Source: CAZADS01 sp964483985
GTDB taxonomy: Bacteria > Pseudomonadota > Alphaproteobacteria > Thalassobaculales > Thalassobaculaceae
Assembly (NCBI GenBank): GCA_964483985.1
Contig: CAZADS010000072.1
Coordinates: forward strand, 1 to 14,094
DNA length: 14,094 nt
Direction: 5' to 3'
Made by a program: the position numbers and the translations under genes. The notes under the pieces are model-generated. The model saw only the letters and a list, made by a program, of their open reading frames with translations. It was not told where the DNA came from and did no database searches. Below, one piece after another: positions 1 through 6,935 of the stretch. Each line of letters starts with the position of its first letter. Position 1 is the first letter of the stretch.

Positions 1-590
1 TCGATTACCTTTGCGAGCAGAAAAATGCTTTGCTAATAGATGCTACTCACCCTTTTTCTATACAAATGAAAAAGCATGCGGCAGAAGCAGGAAAATTGGC
101 GAAAGTGCCAATTTTACATCTTTTGCGTACAGCATGGAAAAAACAAAAAGGGGACGTCTGGCATGACGTATCAAATATTTCAAAAGCGGCGATATGGTTG
201 CAGCAGTCCAATCTCAAAAATAAGGCGGTGATATTTTTGACTATCGGCAGTCGAGAAATACCTAATTTTTTTTCTGTCCAGCGATTCCGTTATCTTGTAA
301 GGAGTATTGAACGACCTAAAAATGTAGATGCCTTGGAGGACGTTAAAATCCTTTTAAATCGTGGACCGTTCACTGAGAATGAAGAATATGAATTAATGCG
401 AGATAACGGTGTAGCTTGTTTGGTGACTAAAAATAGTGGTGGACCGAATGGGCTAGGAAAAATTGATGCCGCTAGGAAGTTAGGGCTGCCCGTAGTTATG
501 GTCCGCCGACCGAAACCTCCGCGGACCAACGTCGTGACAAGTGTGCAGGAGCTCGTACTTGAAGCTCAGCGTCGCCTTGCTTTAGGTTAA
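1..590 (+). CDS. cobK: Precorrin-6A reductase CobK/CbiJ, 5' truncated by window edge
   Basis: NAD(P)H-dependent reductase that reduces the C18-C19 double bond of precorrin-6A (or its cobalt form) in corrin-ring synthesis; cytosolic. The frame is open from base 3, before any start codon, so the true start lies outside the window. About 195 C-terminal residues are seen, against roughly 245-260 for the family, so the N-terminal glycine-rich nucleotide-binding strand is missing. Family signatures visible are DATHPF near the left edge, a central TIGSREIPNFF segment, NRGPFTENEE, the strongly conserved KNSGGPNGLGKIDAAR and the closing VVMVRRPKPP. The gene ends with TAA at 588-590, inside the 3' end of the convergent cobM (9-bp overlap). 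It is the only ring-synthesis gene in the window on the plus strand, so it is not in the cbiX-cobM transcript. A TTG at 30 could be mistaken for a start, but homology continues upstream of it. Confidence 0.93.
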   Translation, partial: DYLCEQKNALLIDATHPFSIQMKKHAAEAGKLAKVPILHLLRTAWKKQKGDVWHDVSNISKAAIWLQQSNLKNKAVIFLTIGSREIPNFFSVQRFRYLVRSIERPKNVDALEDVKILLNRGPFTENEEYELMRDNGVACLVTKNSGGPNGLGKIDAARKLGLPVVMVRRPKPPRTNVVTSVQELVLEAQRRLALG

Positions 591-1361
591 TCTGGTTATT
601 GGTTTTGTGCGATGTCTGAATAAATGAGTGTGGTCTGCATCATAAAGTTTACTGTTGGAAAATTCATTCTCTGTTAGAACTGGGCCGACTAACACTAGGG
701 CTGTGCGGGTGATCTTCTGCAAGCGGACTTTTTTAAGAATATTTCCAAGATTGCCTTTGATAATTTTTTCATCCGGCCAACTGACACGATAAAGGACTGT
801 AACAGGATAATCTGAGCCGTGAATTGGTGTTAAAGTCCGACACACATATCTAAGGTTGCGGATTGATAAGTGTATCGCGATTGTTGCTCGAGATTGGCAA
901 AGTTTATCCAATTCTTCGCCTGAAGGCATCCGAGATGATTTCATTCCAGTACGGGTAAGTATGACTGTCTGACTGATGCCAGGCAACGTTAGTTCTTGAC
1001 CTAGGGCTGCTGCTGCTGCTGCAAAAGCTGGCACACCTGGGGTGACATCAAATTCTATATTCAATGTTCTTAAAATTCGTATTTGTTCCCCAATAGCACC
1101 AAAAAGTGATGGATCGCCGGAATGAATTCTGGCAACGTTCAGATTTTGATTATGAGCCTCAACCATTTCTTCTACGATCTCACCTAGTGTTAGAAAAGCC
1201 GAATCAACAATTTTGGCATCCTTAGGGGCTAAGCGTATAATTTCTTTTGAGACGAGTGACCCAGCAAAAATGCAGACCTCGCTTTCGGAAATAAGTCTTT
1301 TCCCGCGTACCGTGAGCAACTCTGGATCTCCGGGTCCTGCACCAATAAAGTGTACGGTCAT
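582..1361 (-). CDS. cobM: Precorrin-4 / cobalt-precorrin-4 C11-methyltransferase CobM (CbiF)
   Basis: SAM-dependent methylase that adds the C11 methyl group to (cobalt-)precorrin-4. The 259 residues match the usual 250-260. Tetrapyrrole-methylase landmarks occur in order: GAGPGDPELLTVRG at residues 7-20 (SAM-binding loop), the IHSGDPSLFGAIGEQ block at about 79-93, TPGVPAFAAAAAALG at 107-121 and LTLPGISQTVILTRTG at 124-139. It is the last gene of the minus-strand ring operon. Its ATG (1359-1361) overlaps the TGA of the cbiG-cobJ fusion in an ATGA arrangement, which suggests translational coupling; only a weak AGG lies upstream. Its 3' end overlaps the convergent cobK by 9 bp. The (GCA)5 run that encodes the Ala stretch is normal for this loop in the family. 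CobM is preferred over CobJ/CobI paralogues because of the FAGSLV and LTLPG motifs. Confidence 0.95.
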   Translation of the reverse strand: MTVHFIGAGPGDPELLTVRGKRLISESEVCIFAGSLVSKEIIRLAPKDAKIVDSAFLTLGEIVEEMVEAHNQNLNVARIHSGDPSLFGAIGEQIRILRTLNIEFDVTPGVPAFAAAAAALGQELTLPGISQTVILTRTGMKSSRMPSGEELDKLCQSRATIAIHLSIRNLRYVCRTLTPIHGSDYPVTVLYRVSWPDEKIIKGNLGNILKKVRLQKITRTALVLVGPVLTENEFSNSKLYDADHTHLFRHRTKPITRLT

Positions 1362-3139
1362 TGTCTGGAACCTGTGCGGACTTCGCTGTTTATAGTATAT
1401 CCACGGGGAGTAAAAACGTACCCATCGGTTATGCGAGTTTGGCTATTACCAATTAAAACCAAAGTGAACATATCTACGACGGAAGGATCAAAGTTTTTGA
1501 GTTTGGTGACGATAATATTTTCATCAGTTCTTCCTATTGATTGACCTATGGCCACCGGCGTATCTGGAGAGCGATATTTCCGAAATATCTCGATAGCTTG
1601 CTTGATCTGTACTCTTCTTCTGGTTGACGCTGGGTTATAGAGTACTATGACAAAATCACTTTCTAACGCGGCCGTTAAGCGCCGCTCGATTATATTCCAG
1701 GGTGTCATTAGATTGGAAAGTGAGATAGCGCAAAAATCGTTCCCCAACGGCGCGCCAATACGGGCAGCACAGGCTTGAAATGCAGAAATTCCCGGAGCCA
1801 CAATAATCTTTACCTGTTTCCAATTTGGTCGATCGGGGTTTTCTAGGTGCTCAAAAACAAGGCTTGCCATAGCGTAAATACCTGGATCGCCAGAGGACAC
1901 CAGAGAAACTTTTCTTCCTTCTGACGCGAGATTTAAGGCAGCTATTACTCGTTCGGACTCCTGTCCTAAGGAATAAGTATGCTTTGTTTTCCCGTCGATT
2001 AGATCTCCTAGTAAATTTAAATAAAATTTATAACCTATTAGGTCATCAGACTGTTTAATTAGTCTTTCGATTTCAGGCGTTCTCCATTCAGCAGCACCGG
2101 GTCCTGTGCCTATTATATAAAGTTGGCCGCGTCCCACCCCAACATTATTTGGATAAATGATACCCGTGGCTTTTGCAACTGCACATGTAGCTTTTTGGGA
2201 ACGACGCTTAGGTGTGATTAGTTTCCCTTTAGGGCCAGCAGCTGCCAGGGCGGCGGCTTCTGCCACTCCGTGGCATCCAACTGCAGAAAAAACTATTTCA
2301 GATGGATTCTTTAATCTTGGTGTTTCTTGCTCTAGTCGTTCGCTCGTGAAAAACCTTGCTGGTCGTTTGAACCATAAGGCAGCCTCATTGATCGCGGGTT
2401 CGTCCATTTTTAAATCTATTGAAACAATCGCCGCAATACTTTGTTTTGCTAAACCAGATTCGCCGAGTGTTTTAGTAACTAGATTTATTACTTCTTCTGG
2501 TGAAGTCCCGCGTTCGCAACCGATTCCTAGCGCTAAACTTTCTGGGTGATAGATCAGTGTTGAAGAATCTGGCTTTTCTACTTTCTCACTGGCTTTTATT
2601 ATTAGATTTGATTTCTGATTTATTGGAATGTCTTGTCCAGATATCCACGGGATATTGCCGTGTAAACTAACTGGTGTGCCGGTTAAAAGTTGGGCCAAAA
2701 AATCTTTATATCCTTGAGTGGAAGCCAAATGCCATCCTAAGGGTGGGTCATCTAATCCGATTCCGAAATGGATATCGCTAGCTGTTGTAATGGCTGGGGC
2801 GGTGTTAAAGAGCTTTCCTATAGTTCTTGCCAAAGAATTTGCACCGCGGTGTCCTCCCAGGACGGGTATAATAGCGCTGCCGTCTTCTGCCACAACAACT
2901 ACCGGCGGGTCAGTTTCCTTGGTTCTAATATTGCGAGCAATTAAACGCACTAAAACCCCAAGTGCTCCTACGAAGACAATTTTGTTTTGGTTTTTGAATA
3001 CGGTTCCTAAATGTTCAGTGAAATCGCTTATTGTTTGGTCACAATCCTCCATCCTCCCATGAAGTGGAGCGCGCAAATGAGATGAAATTTTACGAGCGGT
3101 TTCGAACCCAGATATGGAAAGAACTATAACGACGGTCAT
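1358..3139 (-). CDS. cobJ: CbiG-CobJ fusion: cobalt-precorrin-5A hydrolase-like domain + precorrin-3B C17-methyltransferase
   Basis: A 593-residue two-part enzyme. Residues 1 to about 140 are the CbiG N-terminal region, with VFVGALGVLVRLIA and the signature LGGHRGAN at 95-101. Residues about 200-325 are the CbiG/CobE C-terminal domain (LALGIGCERGTSPEEV, then FSAVGCHGVAEAAAL). Residues about 338-593 are CobJ/CbiH: LYIIGTGPGAAEWRTP at 340-355, SGDPGIYAMA at 416-425, APGISAFQACAARIGAPLG at 448-466, YNPASTRRRVQ at 501-511 and IGNSQTRITDGYVFTPRGY near the end. CobJ methylates C17 during ring contraction; CbiG opens the delta-lactone and releases acetaldehyde in the cobalt-early route. I chose the ATG at 3137-3139, which overlaps the cobI TGA as ATGA and has GGGGAAAGG just upstream, over a TTG two codons earlier (3145). 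The 3' TGA overlaps the cobM ATG. No sign of frameshift at the domain junction. Confidence 0.94.
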   Translation of the reverse strand: MTVVIVLSISGFETARKISSHLRAPLHGRMEDCDQTISDFTEHLGTVFKNQNKIVFVGALGVLVRLIARNIRTKETDPPVVVVAEDGSAIIPVLGGHRGANSLARTIGKLFNTAPAITTASDIHFGIGLDDPPLGWHLASTQGYKDFLAQLLTGTPVSLHGNIPWISGQDIPINQKSNLIIKASEKVEKPDSSTLIYHPESLALGIGCERGTSPEEVINLVTKTLGESGLAKQSIAAIVSIDLKMDEPAINEAALWFKRPARFFTSERLEQETPRLKNPSEIVFSAVGCHGVAEAAALAAAGPKGKLITPKRRSQKATCAVAKATGIIYPNNVGVGRGQLYIIGTGPGAAEWRTPEIERLIKQSDDLIGYKFYLNLLGDLIDGKTKHTYSLGQESERVIAALNLASEGRKVSLVSSGDPGIYAMASLVFEHLENPDRPNWKQVKIIVAPGISAFQACAARIGAPLGNDFCAISLSNLMTPWNIIERRLTAALESDFVIVLYNPASTRRRVQIKQAIEIFRKYRSPDTPVAIGQSIGRTDENIIVTKLKNFDPSVVDMFTLVLIGNSQTRITDGYVFTPRGYTINSEVRTGSRQ

Positions 3140-3840
3140 TCCCAAGCCTTTCCCCGTTTATGTACTAGAATCATAGAAAAATAAGGTACTTTTGATGGTT
3201 TAACTTTTTTTAAAGGCAAGACGACTTGGTTTTCCATGGTGGCATGTTCTATATAACGTGCTTTGTTAATTAGGCCCGTATTGGCTAGAATATCGTAAAT
3301 TCTGCTAAAATGTCGCCCAACTTTGACCACTACAAAAGAGTCAGCACATTTGATTCGCGTTTCAATAATTTCGTTATTTAAAGGTGCTGGAATGATTAGG
3401 AGAACGTCATTCCTAGAAGCAAGGGGAGCAGAAAGTGCCGCTGAACACGCCATTAATGAAGATACTCCTGGTACAACTGTTACCGGGTAATAGCGTGCTA
3501 GACGACTGAATAAATACATAAAAGATCCGTAAAAAAATGGGTCGCCCTCGCAAAGTATGGCTACAGTTTTACCTTGCTCAACTTCTTTAGATAGAAGCGT
3601 AGCTGTTCGATCATAAACGCCCTTTGCCGGAAACGTATTTGATAGTATGGGGATACGAATTGGAATTTCTGTTCTATCTGAGGGAATAAAAGGAGCCGCA
3701 ATAGTCCTCGCAACACTCTCGCCGACGTCGGGGGCTGGAAATGCAATAATGTCTGCTTCTTGAAGTATTCTAAATCCTTTAAGTGTTATTAATTCTGGAT
3801 CACCTGGGCCTACGCCTATTCCGAAAATTTTACCATGCAT
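3136..3840 (-). CDS. cobI: Precorrin-2 / cobalt-precorrin-2 C20-methyltransferase CobI (CbiL)
   Basis: SAM-dependent methylase converting precorrin-2, or cobalt-factor II/precorrin-2, to the C20-methylated product, the first committed step of the ring branch. The 234 residues are typical. Visible signatures are GIGVGPGDPELITLKG at 7-22, FPAPDVGESVART at about 34-46, LCEGDPFFYGSFMYLFSRL at 96-114 (the EGDP-FYGSFMYL block is diagnostic for CobI/CbiL), VVPGVSSLMACSAALSAPL at 122-140 and the VVKVGRHFSRI segment at about 171-181. It starts one base after the cobL stop and its TGA overlaps the ATG of the cbiG-cobJ fusion, so it is translated from the same message. Whether its natural substrate carries cobalt cannot be read from sequence, but the upstream cbiX favours the cobalt form. 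Confidence 0.95.
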   Translation of the reverse strand: MHGKIFGIGVGPGDPELITLKGFRILQEADIIAFPAPDVGESVARTIAAPFIPSDRTEIPIRIPILSNTFPAKGVYDRTATLLSKEVEQGKTVAILCEGDPFFYGSFMYLFSRLARYYPVTVVPGVSSLMACSAALSAPLASRNDVLLIIPAPLNNEIIETRIKCADSFVVVKVGRHFSRIYDILANTGLINKARYIEHATMENQVVLPLKKVKPSKVPYFSMILVHKRGKAWE

Positions 3841-3841
3841 G

Positions 3842-5086
3842 TTAATTCATCTCTGAAGCAGAAAAAGATTTTTGAACCGACCATTGAGTGACAGTCATTG
3901 ACGGTCTCCAGCCGCGATATGGACCAAGAGATTCGGCTCGGCTAACCGCTATTCGAATCAAATTTCCACCATATTTTTTATGCTGCGATCCCAGAAGTTG
4001 CTCACCTTCTAAGGTTACGACATTCGATACTAATCTTCCTCCGGGTTTTAGATAGAGCCAGCAGGTGTCCACAACACCTGGTGCCGTTACTCCACCGCCG
4101 ATAAAAATCGCGTCGGGACGAAGCAACCCGTGAAGTATGTCGGGGGCCTGCCCTGCTATAACTTGGAGAAAAGGGACGCCAAGGCGAGCTGCATTTTCGG
4201 CTATCATTAGTCTTCTGTCAGGCCTCGGTTCGATTGAAATTGCCTTACAACTTGAATGAAACCTCATCCATTCTATACTTACAGCACCTGATCCAGCTCC
4301 CACATCCCATAACGTTTGGTTTGGTGTTGGTGCGAGAGCGGATAGAGTAATAGCTCTGACCTCTCGTTTGGTTAGTTTTCCGTCATTTATAAAAGCATCG
4401 TCCATAAGGCCCGGAGATCTTGACAAATGTCTAGCTTTCGGACCAGGAATTAGTTCCACCGCTAATGTATTTAGTGCGGCCCCAGATTTATGTGCCCAAG
4501 TACCGGCTTTTCCAGCCGAATTATTTTCTAATTTTCCTCCCATATGTTCCAAAACAGTAAGTAGGCTGTTTTCATAACCGCGCTCAGTAAGAAAAACAGC
4601 GACTTTTGAGGGCGTGGATGCGTCATTCGACAAAATAATTAATTTCGAATGAGGCTGTAAGAACGGTTCTAACATCCCTAGAGGTCGGCCGTGGACAGTT
4701 AGTAGTTCCACTTCATTTTCCGGCCATACCATTCTTGCGCAGGCCAAAGTTAAGGCTGAGGGTGCTGGGAGAATCAAAATTTCCTTTTTAGAAAAAGATT
4801 TTATTAAGGTGCTCCCGATGCCAAAACACATTGGATCTCCAGTGGCTAAAATGCAAACATCTCGATTTTCATATTGTCTTAGCTTTTTCGTAAGAAGCTT
4901 TATGGGTGATGGCCAAATGATCCTTTCGCGGTCGTCATCCGGTAACATCGACAAATGTCGGTTGCCTCCTATCAATACTTCAGCTGATTCAATTATCGTT
5001 CGCGCCGCTGGTGTTAGGCCCTCGATTCCCTCTTCGCCTATTCCTACAATCTTTAGCCAACGACTTTTTGGATGTTTTGACATCAT
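3842..5086 (-). CDS. cobL: Precorrin-6Y C5,15-methyltransferase (decarboxylating) CobL, CbiE-CbiT fusion
   Basis: Bifunctional enzyme that methylates C5 and C15 and decarboxylates the C12 acetate chain of (cobalt-)precorrin-6B. The 414 residues match the usual fused form. The N-terminal CbiE half (about 10-215) has a tetrapyrrole-methylase fold with IVGIGEEGIEGLTP at 13-26, IGGNRHL at 39-45 and LATGDPMCFGIGSTL at 80-94. The C-terminal CbiT half (about 235-405) is a class I Rossmann methylase with LTKREVRAITLSALAP, the SAM loop WDVGAGSGAVSIEWMR at 260-275, SIEPRPDR at about 284-291 and FIGGG at 328-332. The first of two consecutive ATG codons (5084-5086) overlaps the cobH stop by 4 nt; the second (5081-5083) is equally possible. 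The fused form is usual in alphaproteobacteria, whereas many anaerobic-pathway organisms carry separate cbiE and cbiT. Confidence 0.95.
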   Translation of the reverse strand: MMSKHPKSRWLKIVGIGEEGIEGLTPAARTIIESAEVLIGGNRHLSMLPDDDRERIIWPSPIKLLTKKLRQYENRDVCILATGDPMCFGIGSTLIKSFSKKEILILPAPSALTLACARMVWPENEVELLTVHGRPLGMLEPFLQPHSKLIILSNDASTPSKVAVFLTERGYENSLLTVLEHMGGKLENNSAGKAGTWAHKSGAALNTLAVELIPGPKARHLSRSPGLMDDAFINDGKLTKREVRAITLSALAPTPNQTLWDVGAGSGAVSIEWMRFHSSCKAISIEPRPDRRLMIAENAARLGVPFLQVIAGQAPDILHGLLRPDAIFIGGGVTAPGVVDTCWLYLKPGGRLVSNVVTLEGEQLLGSQHKKYGGNLIRIAVSRAESLGPYRGWRPSMTVTQWSVQKSFSASEMN

Positions 5087-5724
5087 TCAGGAATTTCCAT
5101 AGCCATTTGGCTCAGGGCATTGACTGCCGCAGCTGCTAAAGCGCTACCTCCTTGTCTGCCAAGAAGCGTAACATGAGGTATCTCCGGGAGTGCTTCATGC
5201 AGTAACTTCTTAGATTCCGCTGCACCTACAAATCCGACAGGGAAGCCCAGTACGATTGCAGGCATAGGCCCGCCTTTTTCAATCTCCTCTATTAGTCTAT
5301 ATAATGCCGTTGGAGCGTTTCCTATTGCTACTACGGCATAATCCTGAATATCTTTCCATAAAGGAACTTGAGCAGAAGAGCGGGTCGTATCTTCTTGTTT
5401 GGCTCTTTCTCCTACTTTGGGTTCGTCTATTAGGCATATTGCGTTGTTTGTAGGATCTTGGTTTTTTAACGATAACCCGGACCGAACCATTTTACAGTCA
5501 CACAGGATTGGAGCACCCATTTTTATAGCTTTAATTCCGCGTTCGACTGCGCCGTCTGAAAATCGAAGGCGATCGGCGATCGCGATATTTCCTATCGCAT
5601 GAATTAAGCGAACGGTAACTCTTTCTTCGATCCCAGAAAATCCAGATAGATTAGCCTCCCGTCTAACTATTTCGAACGACTGGCGATAGATGGCTGATGG
5701 ATCTTTTAGATATTTATGAACCAT
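5083..5724 (-). CDS. cobH: Precorrin-8X / cobalt-precorrin-8 methylmutase CobH (CbiC)
   Basis: Moves the methyl group from C11 to C12 to give hydrogenobyrinate or cobyrinate, an intramolecular rearrangement without cofactor. The 213 residues are the normal length. Diagnostic features are DPSAIYRQSFEIVRREA near the N-terminus, VRLIHA with the catalytic histidine at residue 42, GAPILCDCKMVRSGL in the middle, VAIGNAPTALYRL, the VLGFPVGFVGAAESKKLL block and the LGRQGGSALAAAAVNALSQ tail. It begins three bases after the cbiX stop and its TGA is embedded in the ATGATG start of cobL, so expression should track cbiX translation. No unusual substitutions were noticed. Confidence 0.96.
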   Translation of the reverse strand: MVHKYLKDPSAIYRQSFEIVRREANLSGFSGIEERVTVRLIHAIGNIAIADRLRFSDGAVERGIKAIKMGAPILCDCKMVRSGLSLKNQDPTNNAICLIDEPKVGERAKQEDTTRSSAQVPLWKDIQDYAVVAIGNAPTALYRLIEEIEKGGPMPAIVLGFPVGFVGAAESKKLLHEALPEIPHVTLLGRQGGSALAAAAVNALSQMAMEIPE

Positions 5725-5727
5725 AGA

Positions 5728-6747
5728 TTAATGGTCTTTATCGTCTGACATACTTTTAGGTCCTAAAGGATGATCTCTATGAGGATACGGATGATGGGTA
5801 TGCGCATGTCCTTGATTTTGAATTGAATGACTGTGATCATGCTGGTGATCCCAATCATTGTGGCTTTGTTGCTTCCTGCCAACACCTTCTACGTGATGAT
5901 GATGGCTCTCTTGTGGCAGTCCGACTTCAGATTCGAATCCTAAAATCTGGTTACGGTATTTACATAACTGGCAATTCATATTGCCTGAGCCGTGCATAGC
6001 TTCATGAATACGGTCGATAAATGTTTCAACAACCAGAGGGTGATCATTCAGATAAGCGGCTTTAATAAATTCAATCTCGGGATTTTGAACGGATACTTTA
6101 TCTGTGGAGTCATAAATTCTACGAACAAGTACACCACTAAAAAGAAAATAGGGAAATACTATCACCCTTTTGAAACCTAAATTCACTATACGTTTCAAAG
6201 CCGGTTCAACGAGCGGAAAAGTAACTCCAGAATATGCTACTTCGCCCCATCCAAAACCCATGCCTTCCCAAATCATGCGCATTACTTTCGAAACATTAGA
6301 ATTAGCATCAGGGTCTGAAGCACCTCGACCGACCACAACAATACAAGTTTCATGTTTTGAAATATGTTGACCTGCTTTTAAAATAGCCTCTTGAATTCTT
6401 TCGGCGGATGCTTTCAGCATTTTCGGATCAACACCTAATTCTCGACCATATCGGATTTTAATTTTGTTAGTTTTTTGATAATTATTAAGTACAGAAGGAA
6501 TATCATTTTTTGCATGACCAGCGGCAAATAGCATGCCGGGGATGGCTAGAATGTTGGTTACACCTTTTGCTTTAAGTGCATTTAATCCATCCCGAATAAT
6601 TGGGGTAGCAAATTCCAAATAGCCATAGTCTACATGGTAGGAGGGCAACTTTTCGGTCAGTCTATCGGCTAGAATCGCAAATTCCTTAACAGCGATTTGA
6701 TCGCGGCTACCGTGACCACATAACATAACACCTAATTTATTGGTCAT
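5728..6747 (-). CDS. cbiX: Sirohydrochlorin cobaltochelatase CbiX, long form with MxCxxC motif and His-rich tail
   Basis: Inserts Co2+ into sirohydrochlorin, the entry step of the cobalt-early route. The protein has 339 residues in two CbiX-like halves. The N-terminal half carries the metal-binding histidines in LCGHGSRD (His12) and AAGHAKNDIP (His78). The degenerate second half (about 134-250) has VVGRGASDPDAN in place of the histidine motif. There follow MNCQLC at 257-262, matching the MxCxxC motif reported for the Fe-S-bearing long CbiX of Bacillus megaterium, and a tail (282-339) with 16 histidines. The tail probably buffers or delivers cobalt. It is the first gene of the ring operon; the ATG follows GGAGG (6759-6763) by 11 nt. 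The long leader upstream can form structures that would hide this site. Sirohaem ferrochelatase (SirB) is an alternative, but the His-rich long form and cob neighbours favour cobalt. Confidence 0.92.
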   Translation of the reverse strand: MTNKLGVMLCGHGSRDQIAVKEFAILADRLTEKLPSYHVDYGYLEFATPIIRDGLNALKAKGVTNILAIPGMLFAAGHAKNDIPSVLNNYQKTNKIKIRYGRELGVDPKMLKASAERIQEAILKAGQHISKHETCIVVVGRGASDPDANSNVSKVMRMIWEGMGFGWGEVAYSGVTFPLVEPALKRIVNLGFKRVIVFPYFLFSGVLVRRIYDSTDKVSVQNPEIEFIKAAYLNDHPLVVETFIDRIHEAMHGSGNMNCQLCKYRNQILGFESEVGLPQESHHHHVEGVGRKQQSHNDWDHQHDHSHSIQNQGHAHTHHPYPHRDHPLGPKSMSDDKDH

Positions 6748-6758
6748 ACGCGTGATTG

Positions 6759-6763
6759 CCTCC
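6759..6763 (-). promoter_or_regulatory. Shine-Dalgarno GGAGG of cbiX
   Basis: GGAGG on the minus strand, 11 nt before the ATG at 6745-6747. It is the strongest ribosome-binding site in the operon and lies inside a possible stem with 6791-6795, so its accessibility may depend on leader folding. Confidence 0.6.
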
Positions 6764-6890
6764 GTCTACAAATGCGGTCACAGTCTGGACGGGGATTTCA
6801 ATCCTGTCGTGCCCCGCTACGAATATCCATCATGGATCTATTCGGCTACGACATAAAAATCTGTCACGACCAGCGTGTCCCAGACCATTA
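6759..6890 (-). promoter_or_regulatory. Structured 5' leader of cbiX, possible variant cobalamin-type riboswitch
   Basis: Seen directly: positions 6805-6853 form a long bulged hairpin (6805-6810 with 6848-6853, 6811-6813 with 6844-6846, 6821-6825 with 6839-6843, 6826-6828 with 6834-6836). It is enclosed by an 8-bp helix with one bulge, 6783-6790 with 6877-6885. A small GGAT-TGAA-ATCC hairpin (6793-6804 read on the minus strand) lies between. A competing stem, 6759-6766 with 6788-6795, covers the Shine-Dalgarno. GC is about 51% over 6781-6880 against about 37% over 6891-6980. Read on the minus strand, a TGAAAT segment followed by CGTCCAGACTGTGA loosely recalls the core of compact cobalamin riboswitches. 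The classical B12 box is absent. The structure is inferred by hand and the ligand assignment is speculative. Confidence 0.35.
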
Positions 6891-6907
6891 GAAAAAACGT
6901 TTACGCC

Positions 6908-6935
6908 TTTATCACATTAAGAGCAAGACTAACAA
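6908..6935 (-). promoter_or_regulatory. Candidate sigma70-type promoter for the cbiX-cobM operon
   Basis: On the minus strand TTGTTA (6930-6935) and GATAAA (6908-6913) are separated by 16 nt, each matching four of six consensus bases. A start near 6900 would give a leader of about 150 nt that begins just before the outer helix of the structured element. The match is modest and could be chance in an AT-rich gap. Confidence 0.25.

Noticed and set aside
1006..1020. (GCT)5 trinucleotide run in cobM
   Set aside because: It encodes the Ala-rich loop that is ordinary in CobM, so no repeat expansion is implied.
2157..2549. Plus-strand 130-codon frame inside the cbiG-cobJ gene
   Set aside because: It is opposite the well-conserved CbiG/CobE domain, with no family signature or ribosome site.
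6783..6820. tRNA-like T-arm on the plus strand (TTTCAATCC followed by GTGCCCCG)
   Set aside because: No acceptor, anticodon or D-arm partner can be built around it.
6748..6835. Protein-like short minus-strand frame running into the first codons of cbiX
   Set aside because: It has no credible start codon after an in-frame TGA. It overlaps the paired leader bases and is better explained as the RNA structure.
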